DNA from: Prolixibacteraceae bacterium
Lineage (GTDB): Bacteria; Bacteroidota; Bacteroidia; Bacteroidales; Prolixibacteraceae
Reading direction: 5' to 3'
Assembly (NCBI GenBank): GCA_023229575.1
Contig: JALNYZ010000013.1
Location: 38,892 to 102,891 of the forward strand
DNA: 64,000 nt
The notes under the pieces: generated by a model
Told to the model about the DNA's origin: nothing
What the model saw: only the letters and a program-made list of their open reading frames with translations
Database searches by the model: none
Shown: positions 42,931 through 52,300 of the stretch, in pieces
How the letters are laid out: the number at the start of each line of letters is the position of its first letter
Position numbering within the stretch: the stretch's first letter is position 1
Made by a program: the position numbers and the translations under genes

Positions 42931-45114
42931 TTATTTATCCTGACGTGTCACAGAATCAATGCCCTTCAATTTTTGCAGTTTGGTGATGAGGGTGTTGAGG
43001 TTGTCAGTGTTGTGGATGTAGAGGTAGAGGTGCCCTTCAAAAATACCATCGTGCGCATCCAGGTTGATCGAACGCATATTGATGCCATATTCGTTTGAGA
43101 TGATGTTGGTGATCATGTTGGCCATTCCCTGTCGGTCGAATCCGCGAACGTACAAATGGGTCAGGTAGGAGAGAACTTTGAATTTATTCCAGGTGGCCTG
43201 TACAATGTCTTCGCCCCGGCTCGACATCAGTTTGATGGCTTCCGGGCAGGTCTTTCGGTGAATCATGATCTGCTCTCCGTCTGATACGAAACCAACCACA
43301 TTGTCGCCGGGAATGGGATTACAACACGAAGCCAGATTGTAGTTTGATTGTTTGGAATCTTCTGTGAGTAGAAATGGCTTTTTCTTGTCAATTTTTTCCT
43401 CCTTTTTGTCTGAGGAGAAGGTGAGGTTCCAAAATTTTACAAATCTGTTCTCCGATTTCGTTTGAAGTACCTCCTCCAGGTTATCCAAAGAGACAAGTCC
43501 CATTCCTATCTCCGCGTACAACTGTTCTTTGGTATGAAATCCATAATGGTTAAGGAGTTTTTTAAAGGTGTTGGAGGAAGGCTTGACACTCAATTTCTCA
43601 AACTGATAGGTGAGTTTCCTTAATCCTGCCTCGATGTGTTTTTTCTGCTCTTGCTTGAAAGAATCTTTGATCTTGGTCTTGGCCCGGGCAGTCACCGCGA
43701 TATTCATCCACTCCGCTTTTGGCGATTGCTTCTCGGAGGTGAGTATCTCAACCTGGTCGCCACTCTTGAGTACATAGCTCATAGGTACCAGCGCATGATT
43801 TACTTTAGCCCCGATGCAATGGTTTCCCAAGGCCGAGTGAATGTCGTATGCGCAATCCAGGACAGTGGAGTCTTTCGGCAACATTTTCATCTCACCTTTC
43901 GGGGTAAAGACGACAATTTCTCGACTGAAAAGGTTTAGTTTAAACTCGTCAAGAAAATCGAGGGCATCCGATTCGGGATTGGCCAGCAGCTCCCTGATCT
44001 TATGCAACCATTTGTCCAACTCACTTTCCGATGCGCTGTCCCCTTTGTATTTGTAATGAGCTGCAAAACCTCGCTCGTCGATCTCATCCATCCGCTCACT
44101 TCGAATCTGTACTTCAACCCATTGTCCTTTCGGTCCCATTACCGTAGTGTGAAGTGCTTCATATCCGTTGGCTTTAGGAATGGTAATCCAATCCCTGATC
44201 CGGTCTGGTTTTGGTGTATAAATATCTGTGACAAGTGATAATATATCAAAACACTGTCGTTTTTCAGAGATGTTTTCATTGGGTTTAAAAACGATTCGAA
44301 CAGCAAGCAAATCATAAATCTCTTCGAAAGTGATGTTCTTGGTTTGCATCTTCTGGTAGATCGAATAGATCGATTTTGTCCTGCCGCTTACTGTAAAATC
44401 AAAATCTTCTTCGTACAGTTTTGCCTGAATGGGCCTGATAAAATCATGCACAAGGTAACTAATCCGCTCTTCCTCGCTGTGAAGGCTAAGTTCGATCTGC
44501 CGATAGGTTTCAGGGTCTTTGAATTTCAGACTGAGATCCTCAAGTTCGCATTTGATGGCGTAGAGTCCGAGCCGGTGAGCCAAAGGGGCAAATATGTATA
44601 GTGTTTCAGAGGAGATTTTCAACTGTTTGTTGAGGGGCATTGAATCCAGGGTCCGCATGTTGTGAAGCCGGTCAGCAAGTTTGATCAAAATGACCCTCAC
44701 ATCGTCCGAAAGGGTCATCAGCATTTTGCGGAAATTGGTGGCTTGCCTGGAATCGTAAGTCCCCGACAATTTTGTGAGCCCATCCACCAGCATTGCTATC
44801 TTCGCACCAAACATCTTCTCAATATCCTTTACCGTATATTCCGTATCCTCCACAACATCATGAAGGATAGCTGCTACCGCAGATTTGGTTCCCAACCCTA
44901 TCTCGCTTACAACAATCTTTGCAACAGAAAGAGGATGTACAATGTAAGGTTCTCCCGAACGTCGCCTGACACCCAGATGGGCCGAAGATGCAAATTGATA
45001 GGCTTTTTGAATCAATTGCACGTTTTCGGGTGTCAGCGGTCGGGTAAAAGATTTTAGCAACTCTTCGAAAAGGTCTTCAATCTCCCTCTTTTCTATTTCT
45101 GTCTGCAAATCCAT
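42931..45114 (-). CDS. rsh: Bifunctional (p)ppGpp synthetase/hydrolase, Rel/SpoT family
   Basis: This protein makes and degrades the stringent-response alarmone. The 727-residue chain shows the HD hydrolase domain (HPLSVAKIV at 60-68, LHDVVEDTEYT at 84-94, KLADRLHNMRT), the synthetase domain (about 230-350: GRTKSIYSIYQKMQ, EIYDLLAVRIVF, YEALHTTVMGP), TGS (about 400-460: VFTPKGEMKMLPKDSTVLD), a helical/zinc-finger region with CCNPIPGD, and a C-terminal ACT domain. An intact HD motif and intact synthetase blocks suggest both activities. Single-gene unit, convergent with the PL22-like gene. Confidence 0.95.
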   Translation of the reverse strand: MDLQTEIEKREIEDLFEELLKSFTRPLTPENVQLIQKAYQFASSAHLGVRRRSGEPYIVHPLSVAKIVVSEIGLGTKSAVAAILHDVVEDTEYTVKDIEKMFGAKIAMLVDGLTKLSGTYDSRQATNFRKMLMTLSDDVRVILIKLADRLHNMRTLDSMPLNKQLKISSETLYIFAPLAHRLGLYAIKCELEDLSLKFKDPETYRQIELSLHSEEERISYLVHDFIRPIQAKLYEEDFDFTVSGRTKSIYSIYQKMQTKNITFEEIYDLLAVRIVFKPNENISEKRQCFDILSLVTDIYTPKPDRIRDWITIPKANGYEALHTTVMGPKGQWVEVQIRSERMDEIDERGFAAHYKYKGDSASESELDKWLHKIRELLANPESDALDFLDEFKLNLFSREIVVFTPKGEMKMLPKDSTVLDCAYDIHSALGNHCIGAKVNHALVPMSYVLKSGDQVEILTSEKQSPKAEWMNIAVTARAKTKIKDSFKQEQKKHIEAGLRKLTYQFEKLSVKPSSNTFKKLLNHYGFHTKEQLYAEIGMGLVSLDNLEEVLQTKSENRFVKFWNLTFSSDKKEEKIDKKKPFLLTEDSKQSNYNLASCCNPIPGDNVVGFVSDGEQIMIHRKTCPEAIKLMSSRGEDIVQATWNKFKVLSYLTHLYVRGFDRQGMANMITNIISNEYGINMRSINLDAHDGIFEGHLYLYIHNTDNLNTLITKLQKLKGIDSVTRQDK

Positions 45115-45277
45115 TTTTTAACCAAAATATTCTTTAGTGGGTTCCCTGAAATCGGAACGAAACATCATCCAGACTTCACCGTCCCAAATTAACCTATTTT
45201 TTACTATTCCATCAGTATAAAATTTGTTTTTCAATGGTCTGATGGAATACCCATATATTCATTTTCGGTTGGTGTGA

Positions 45278-46438
45278 TCATTTTCTCATGGCTATTTCAT
45301 TATCCAGTTTATCAATCGTTTCAACCATTATCTCCCAGGTAAAACGCCTCTTTTCAATGCGCATATTTGCCACGAACGCTTCTTCACGATCATGTTCCAG
45401 GAAATCAACAATCGCTTCCGATATTGCCTCAGGATTTGGTTCTACTGCATAACCGACTTTTCCGTGAGGCACTGTTTCGCCCAATCCCCCTACATTGGTA
45501 ACCAGTATAGGCCTTTCGTAATGGTAGGCAATCTGTGTGACACCACTCTGCGTGGCATCCTTATAAGGTTGTACAACAAGATCGGCAACGCCGAAGTAGG
45601 AAGGTACCATGTTATCGGCTATAAAGTTCGTATGTAATACAACCAGATCTTCCAAATGATAATTTTTGATTATTTGATCATATCTCACTGATTTGGTATA
45701 ATATTCCCCTGCTACCAGCAACTTGACCTTAAATTTTCGCAAAACAGGATTGGCAAATGCCGTCAGCAACCAATCGAGCCCTTTGTATTCGCGGATGAAC
45801 CCGAAGAAAAGCAAGTACTTATAACCAGGATCCAAATTAAGGTTTAACAAGGCCTCCTCCCGTGATATTGCTTTGCCAAAATTATCGTAAAGTGGGTGAG
45901 GTGTATAGAGGACAGGGACTGATGGCCGGATCTTCTTCAGATCATCCATAACTTTGTGGGATAAGGTGACAAATCCATCGACGCTTTCAACAAAATAACT
46001 GGTAAGTTGCTCGTCACCTGCACGTTTTTCATGAGGGATAATATTGTCGGCCAGCGAGATTACGCGGGTATGACGGTTTTTTCTCACTATACGCGCAATG
46101 GTTCCCAGGGCCGGGGCCATCATGGGAATCCAGAACCGCATGATCAGCAGGTCAGGGGACAGCTTCTTTATCTCCCTGCCAACCGAGATCCAGTTGAAAG
46201 GATTGACCGAGTTGACCCTGATGCGGATTTCCAGATCTCCAGGTTGTGGCTGATCCGAATATTGGGATTTTCCCGGGAATAAAAAATTGGGATATTGTAG
46301 TGAAAAGGTATAGATAATCACCTCATGCCCTTCGGCGATAAGCGCCCTGGCCAGTCTTTCGTTAAAAGTGGCGATGCCGCCTGGACGGAAAGGCCAGGTC
46401 GTTCCCAAAAGGATGATGCGCTTTTTTATATCAGCCAT
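45278..46438 (-). CDS. Glycosyltransferase family 4-like protein
   Basis: This 386-residue cytoplasmic or membrane-associated GT-B enzyme has an N-terminal acceptor domain (LGTTWPFRPGGIATFNERLARALIAEGHEV) and a C-terminal donor domain (FFGFIREYKGLDWLLTAF, VKLLVAGEYYTK, ADLVVQPYKDATQSGVTQIAYHYERPILVTNVGG) in which the nucleotide-sugar-binding glutamate region is modified. It probably transfers a hexose onto lipid or polysaccharide. The acceptor and donor are unknown. The gene is divergent from surE with 71 bp between starts. Confidence 0.85.
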   Translation of the reverse strand: MADIKKRIILLGTTWPFRPGGIATFNERLARALIAEGHEVIIYTFSLQYPNFLFPGKSQYSDQPQPGDLEIRIRVNSVNPFNWISVGREIKKLSPDLLIMRFWIPMMAPALGTIARIVRKNRHTRVISLADNIIPHEKRAGDEQLTSYFVESVDGFVTLSHKVMDDLKKIRPSVPVLYTPHPLYDNFGKAISREEALLNLNLDPGYKYLLFFGFIREYKGLDWLLTAFANPVLRKFKVKLLVAGEYYTKSVRYDQIIKNYHLEDLVVLHTNFIADNMVPSYFGVADLVVQPYKDATQSGVTQIAYHYERPILVTNVGGLGETVPHGKVGYAVEPNPEAISEAIVDFLEHDREEAFVANMRIEKRRFTWEIMVETIDKLDNEIAMRK

Positions 46439-46484
46439 ACAAATGCAAATGTACCTATTTAACCAATATTTCCGTCTGAACGAT

Positions 46485-46492
46485 TATCTTTG
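46485..46492 (+). promoter_or_regulatory. Candidate -7 promoter box for surE-lpxB
   Basis: TATCTTTG fits TAnnTTTG exactly and lies 18 bp before the surE start, in the 71-bp gap shared with the divergent glycosyltransferase gene. Confidence 0.45.
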
Positions 46493-46509
46493 GGCAAAAT
46501 ATTGATAAA

Positions 46510-47271
46510 ATGGAAGAACGGCCTTTAATATTGATATCCAATGATGACGGGGTTTTTGCCAAGGGACTGAACGAGCTTATTGAAGTGATGAAACTCTTTG
46601 GCAACATCGTAGTAGTTGCCCCGGATGCCCCGCATTCAGGGATGTCACATGCTATAACTGTTGAAAAACCATTGAGAATCAATAAATTGCAAGAAGAAGA
46701 GGGGTTGTCCATTTATTCTTGTTCCGGCACGCCGGTTGATTGTGTCAAACTTGCTTGTAGTAAAATACTCGATAAGCTTCCCGATTTTGTGATTTCCGGG
46801 ATCAACCATGGCGCCAATACCTCCATTTCGGTTCTATATTCGGGAACAATGGGCGCAGCGATCGAAGGCTGTATCCATGGCATTCCCTCCATCGGTTTTT
46901 CGCTGGATGATTATACCCTGGAGGCTGATTTCACGAAGGCTAAAAAAGTGGTAGCCCGAATATTCCAGAAAGTAGCAGAATTTGGTCTGCCTGACGGAGT
47001 TTGCCTGAACGTAAACATTCCCAAAGGAGAGGTCAAAGGGATCAATTTTTCACGACAGACACGCGGAAAATGGATGGAGGAGTTCGAAAAACGTACCGAT
47101 CCTCATGGGCGGGATTACTATTGGATGACCGGTTATTTCAACGATGCCGAGAATGAGGCGCGCGACACCGATACATTCGCCCTGCTCAACGGATTTGTCT
47201 CTGTAGTGCCTGTGACAACTGATCTTACGGCCTACACCGCTTTTCATTTCATGCAAAAATGGAAATTCTGA
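46510..47271 (+). CDS. surE: 5'/3'-nucleotidase SurE
   Basis: SurE is a metal-dependent phosphatase for nucleoside monophosphates and polyphosphate. The 253-residue protein has the motif ISNDDGVFAKGL with metal ligands D12-D13, APDAPHSGMSHAIT, SGTPVDCVKLA and SGINHGANTSISVLYSGTMGAA. It starts an operon: the next gene follows after 4 bp, and lpxB 20 bp further on. Confidence 0.95.
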   Translation: MEERPLILISNDDGVFAKGLNELIEVMKLFGNIVVVAPDAPHSGMSHAITVEKPLRINKLQEEEGLSIYSCSGTPVDCVKLACSKILDKLPDFVISGINHGANTSISVLYSGTMGAAIEGCIHGIPSIGFSLDDYTLEADFTKAKKVVARIFQKVAEFGLPDGVCLNVNIPKGEVKGINFSRQTRGKWMEEFEKRTDPHGRDYYWMTGYFNDAENEARDTDTFALLNGFVSVVPVTTDLTAYTAFHFMQKWKF

Positions 47272-47275
47272 TGTT

Positions 47276-47587
47276 ATGAGCCCAGTTTATTATGAACCTT
47301 CCGGACTGAACAAATTCTGGCTTGGCCTTCTGCTTGGCCTTGTTTTCCCATTGGTATTTTTTATGCTCTATTTCCTTTTTCGGTTCAGGGATCTTTCTTT
47401 TATCGAATATTTCCAATTTCTCATGCATACCGGCAAATATGTGCACGTTATCAGTTTGGCAGTTTTCTCCAATTTGATCCCGTTCATGTTTTTTGTCAGG
47501 ACCAACCGGTTCAAGTCGGGGAGAGGGGTAATGGCCATAACTATTCTGTTTGTTCTGGCTGTCTTTGTCATGAAGTTCACCATGTAA
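47276..47587 (+). CDS. Small integral membrane protein between surE and lpxB
   Basis: This 103-residue protein has three predicted membrane segments (about 13-35, 53-73 and 81-102) and a conserved-looking N terminus, MSPVYYEPSGLNKFWLG. I do not recognise a characterised family. Tight packing, 4 bp after surE and 20 bp before lpxB, makes it a real gene co-expressed with lipid A synthesis. A role in the envelope is possible but not shown. Confidence 0.75.
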   Translation: MSPVYYEPSGLNKFWLGLLLGLVFPLVFFMLYFLFRFRDLSFIEYFQFLMHTGKYVHVISLAVFSNLIPFMFFVRTNRFKSGRGVMAITILFVLAVFVMKFTM

Positions 47588-47607
47588 TTTACCTTAAAAC
47601 CAACAGG

Positions 47608-48738
47608 ATGAGATATTTTATCATTGCTGGAGAGGCTTCCGGTGATCTGCACACCTCCCACCTGATGGCAGGCATCAAAAGGAAAGATCCGGAGGCTGTT
47701 TTTTGGTTTCTTGGCGGCGATTTGATGGCCGAACAGGGAGGGGTCTTGCTAAAACACTACCGTGACATGGCTTTTATGGGCTTTTTCACGGTTTTGATGA
47801 ACCTCAAACAGATCAAAATCAATTTTAAAATGGCAGAGGAAAAGCTCCTCGAATTTCAGCCCGATGTGTTGATTTTGGTGGATTATCCCGGATTCAATTT
47901 TAGAATGGCCAGGTTCGCCAAAGTGCACAATATCAAGACGTTTTACTACATATCACCAAAAATATGGGCCTGGCGACCGGGTCGTGTCAAGTGGATACTA
48001 AAATATGTGGACGAACTGTTTACCATCTTTCCTTTTGAGAAAGCTTTTTACGACAAGTTCAACTACAAAATTCGTTATGTAGGAAACCCCACCATCGATG
48101 AGTTGGCATTACGCCCCAACATGGATCAGACCTACCGGCAATTTATAGATGAAAACAACCTGGAAGATCGGCCCATCGTGGCCCTGCTGGCCGGAAGCCG
48201 GAAACAGGAGATCAATCTGATATTGCCTGTCCTGACCGAGGTGGCTGATCATTTCCCAGACTATCAGTTTGTGATAGCCGGAGCTCCATCCCTGCCGATC
48301 AGTTTGTACCAGGAACACCTGAAAAATCGCAGGATTCCTATTCTGTTCGGCAAAACCTATGAACTTTTGCAGCAATCCAGGGCAGCGGTTGTCGCTTCCG
48401 GGACTGCAACCCTCGAAACCGCCGTAATCAATGTCCCGCAGGTGGTCTGTTACATCATGGAGTTGGGAAGGTTTACATCACTTCTGAAGAAACTCTTCCT
48501 GAACATCCAATGGTTTTCGCTGGTCAATCTGGTGATGGACAAGGAGATTGTCAGGGAATTTTTCCAGGAACACTGTAAGCCTGAAGCGGTGGCAGCCGAA
48601 CTCCGAAAAATATTGGAAGATGTCACCTACCGGGATGAGATGCTGAAAAATTACAAGCTGATGCTGGCCAAACTTGGACCTCCGGGATGTGCGGATAGGG
48701 CAGCGGAAGAGATGGTGGGGTTGCTGAGGAGATGTTAA
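47608..48738 (+). CDS. lpxB: Lipid-A-disaccharide synthase
   Basis: LpxB condenses UDP-2,3-diacylglucosamine with lipid X to make lipid A disaccharide at the cytoplasmic membrane. The 376-residue GT19 enzyme shows FIIAGEASGDLHTSHLM, GGDLMAEQGG, VLILVDYPGFNFRMA, YYISPKIWAWRPGRV, FPFEKAFY and LLAGSRKQEI, all diagnostic. It is the third gene of the surE operon. Downstream, an AT-rich restriction-modification island separates it from gldFG. Confidence 0.95.
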   Translation: MRYFIIAGEASGDLHTSHLMAGIKRKDPEAVFWFLGGDLMAEQGGVLLKHYRDMAFMGFFTVLMNLKQIKINFKMAEEKLLEFQPDVLILVDYPGFNFRMARFAKVHNIKTFYYISPKIWAWRPGRVKWILKYVDELFTIFPFEKAFYDKFNYKIRYVGNPTIDELALRPNMDQTYRQFIDENNLEDRPIVALLAGSRKQEINLILPVLTEVADHFPDYQFVIAGAPSLPISLYQEHLKNRRIPILFGKTYELLQQSRAAVVASGTATLETAVINVPQVVCYIMELGRFTSLLKKLFLNIQWFSLVNLVMDKEIVREFFQEHCKPEAVAAELRKILEDVTYRDEMLKNYKLMLAKLGPPGCADRAAEEMVGLLRRC

Positions 48739-48940
48739 TCAATCGTTTATCTGCCAATGCATTTGTTGAAAACTAGCAAAAGAAAAAATGCTAAATTGGT
48801 AATTTTGCTGTAAAAAGATAAGAAGTGGGCAAAATGAAGACTCTCAAAACAGCATATTTGCTAACAAGACCAACCAACGCAAGATCAATATTTGCATGAT
48901 AACTGTTTTCATTCCAATCTCAAAAATTGTTTAAAAAGAT

Positions 48941-48971
48941 TTTGATTTTAAATACAGATTGTTTATATTTG
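48941..48971 (+). promoter_or_regulatory. Promoter of the HTH/restriction-modification operon
   Basis: TTTG (48941-48944) and TATATTTG (48964-48971) with a 19-nt spacer match the Bacteroidota -33/-7 promoter consensus in both sequence and spacing. It lies 38 bp before the HTH start. Just downstream are the direct repeat ATATTTG (48965-48971 and 48974-48980) and the inverted pair ATTTG..CAAAT (48976-48980, 48989-48993), which could be the binding site of the HTH protein. Confidence 0.6.
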
Positions 48972-49009
48972 TCATATTTGGGTCAAGTCAAATTTGATAA
49001 AATTTAAAA

Positions 49010-49333
49010 ATGACAAGTTTTAGTTGCTTTATTAGAACAGAAAGAGAAAAACGAAGTTGGACTCAAACAGATTTTGGTGCAAAACTTGGTATTAATTCTA
49101 CGGCAATAAGTCGTATTGAAAATGACAGCAAACAATTAAGCGCATCAAAACTACCTTTATTGGCAGACATATTTGAAATAAATCTGCTTAAAATCAAAGA
49201 GTTATACTATGCAGACAAGTTTGCGCGGGAAGCCTATAAAAACAATTGTCCTGAAAATGTTTTTACTATAGCAGAAAAGGCTATTGCCTATTTAAAAACG
49301 AAGAATACAAAACAAAGTGAAATTGAGTTTTAA
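49010..49333 (+). CDS. XRE-family HTH regulator (controller-like) of the restriction-modification unit
   Basis: This 107-residue protein has a Cro/C1-type helix-turn-helix in residues about 9-65 (RTEREKRSWTQTDFGAKLGI, STAISRIENDSKQLSASKL) and a helical tail. Its stop codon lies 9 bp before the ATG of the restriction-modification gene, so the two are translated from one transcript. Small XRE proteins before restriction-modification genes usually act as controller proteins that delay endonuclease expression; at 107 residues it is longer than typical controllers of about 80. The role is inferred from context. Confidence 0.82.
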   Translation: MTSFSCFIRTEREKRSWTQTDFGAKLGINSTAISRIENDSKQLSASKLPLLADIFEINLLKIKELYYADKFAREAYKNNCPENVFTIAEKAIAYLKTKNTKQSEIEF

Positions 49334-49342
49334 TTGTCAGCC

Positions 49343-52300
49343 ATGCCATACAAGAAACTAATTAAATATCTGGGTTTTGTTCCAAAGGAAAATACTTCTG
49401 GGATTTATCAGAAAAAATATGCTGGTTGCAAGGATTATAAAATTGAGGTTGACGCTGAAACTGAAGAAATCAATTATGGTACTTTAATAAATGCGGAAAG
49501 TAGCACCACCTTAAATTTTACACAAAACGAAAATTGGGTTGTGCTCGAATGTGTTAACCGTCTGTTAGAAAAAGGGTATCAACCCCAGAACATTGTTCTT
49601 GAGAAAACCTGGGCAACAGGGCATGGAACCAGTGGCAGACTTGATATTCTTGTAACCAGAAACGACGGTTCTTCCTATTTGATGATTGAATGCAAGACTT
49701 GGGGTGCCGAATTTGACAAAGAACAAAAAAGGACAGAAAAAGATGGGGGACAACTTTTTACCTATTTCCAGCAAGATAAAAATGCTGATGTTTTAATGCT
49801 TTATGCCTCTGTTTTTGACAGATCGGAAATAAGCTTTAAAAACGTGATAGTAAAGATTGAAGATGATTACCGTCAAACCGGTAATGTGAAGGATTTTTAC
49901 GAGCGTTGGAATAAATTACCTAAAACCAACGGAATTTTTGAAAATGGGGTAGCTCCTTATGAATACCAAAGCAAAGCATTAACAAAAAAGGACTTAAGGG
50001 TTCTCAGACAAGAAGATAGCAGTTTCATTTTCAACCGTTTTTTAGAAATATTGCGTCACAATGTGGTTTCCGACAAGCCCAATGCTTTCAACAAAATATT
50101 CACACTGTTCCTGTGTAAAATTGTTGATGAAAACAGGAATGAGGATGAACAGTTGCACTTCCAATGGATTGAGGGTGAAGATACTCACATCTCTTTTCAA
50201 AAACGACTAACTGACCTTTACAACAGGGGAATGTTGGAACTTTTGGAAAAAACGGTTACTGATGTAAGTGACAGCGAATTCGACAAACGCTTTAAGCAGG
50301 TTGACGACAAATACAGAGAAGAGTTCAAAAATATCTTAACTGAAATACGTCTCAAAAAGAATAATGAGTTTGCCATTAAAGAGGTGTATGATGATGAATC
50401 GTTTTATGATAATGCCAAAGTTGTAAAGGAAATTGTTGAGTTGTTACAAGTTTATCAGCTGCGATACAACTACCGCCAACAGTTTTTGAGCGACTTCTTC
50501 GAATTGCTTTTGACCACAGGATTAAAACAGGAATCAGGGCAGTTCTTTACACCAGTTCCGGTTGCCCGTTTTATTCTGAGAAGCATCCCGACAATCGAAA
50601 TTATTGAACGAAAATTGTTGGAAGGTAACAAAAATGACTTACTGCCAACAATTATTGACTATGCTGCTGGTAGTGGGCATTTTGTGACTGAATCGATGGA
50701 AGACATCCAAAAATACATTGATAATATTAACGATGTTAGCAAGTATTCTCCCGATACAAAGAAAATCATAAAAAGCTGGAAAGAATCGCAATTCGACTGG
50801 GCTGAAAAATATGTATATGCCATTGAAAAGGATTATCGGCTTGTAAAAACCGCGAAAGTAAGCTGTTATTTGCATGGCGATGGATTAGCTAAGGTTATTC
50901 ATGGCGATGGCTTAGGCGATTTTGGTTCCAGCAAGGATTTCAAAGATTTACTTAAAATTTCGGACAGGACATACACCCAAGACAATAAACAATTTGACAT
51001 CGTAGTTTCAAATCCACCTTACTCTGTTTCAGCATTTAAGGGCAATATGATGGACGAAGAAAAAGCAAAAGATGCCTTTGATTTATATTCTAGGTTGACC
51101 GACCAAAGCTGTGAAATTGAATGTCTGTTTATTGAAAGGACGAAACAATTGCTAAAAGATGGCGGGATTGCCGGCATCATCCTGCCAAGCAGCATTTTAA
51201 GCAATTCTGGTATTTACACTCAATCGCGCGAAATAATTTTCAAGTATTTTGAAATAATTGCTATTACTGAGTTGGGCAACAATACATTTATGGCAACAGG
51301 GACCAACACAGTAATCCTGTTTTTAAGACGCAGGAACAATGCCGATTGGGTAAACATTCGTGCCTCGGTTGACAAATTTGCTGTTAATTTACAGGATGTT
51401 ACCATCAATGGATTTGAAAAGCCTGTAAGTAAGTATGTTTCTCATGTTTGGGAGAATATTGGATTCGACGACTACCTCACCCTTATTCAGAAACAGCCCA
51501 ACGCTACCATCAAAAAACACGAAATATTCAAAGAGTACGACAATAAAGTAAAAGCCAGAAACCAGCAGGAAAAATTGTACAACATTGTTGCCATTGAACT
51601 TGAAAAACTGTTTTACTTCGTTTTGGCATACCCTCAAAAGATTGTTTTGGTAAAATCGGGTGAAAAAGATGCTGAAAAGCAATTTCTGGGTTACGAATTT
51701 AGCAACCGCAGGGGTAGCGAGGGAATCCACCCGATACAACGAAGCAAAACAATTGATGAATGCACGATGCTTTACGATGCCAAAATATTTGATAATCCTG
51801 AAAAAGCATGCACTTACATATATAAAACCTTCAAGGGCGAACATGATTTTGAAATCCATGACGATTTAAAGAACAATATTTCCCAACTTAATTTGGTTGA
51901 TCTGCTTTCGTTTGACCGCGTTGAATTTGAAAAGAATATTTCACTGTCGGTTAAAAAAAAAGTTGAGATAAAAAGCAAATTTGAACAAGTCAGATTGGGG
52001 AACATAACAACCTTAATAGCTAGGGGTAAGTCTCCTAAATATGGCAAGTCAGATGTTCAGATCATTAAATCTGGACAGGCAAGAGGCTATTATGAATTTG
52101 ATTTTTCAGAAAAACATTTTGTAAGTGAGGAATTCATCCTCGATGAACGAAAACTTCAAAGGAAAGACTTACTACTTAATTCGTCAGGAGTTGGCACTGC
52201 TGGCAGGGTAACCTATTTTGATTTAGAAGGCGATTTTGTTGTTGATGGCCATATCTCTATTTTGCGTTTCAACCAAAATGTGATTATCCCTAAATATGCA

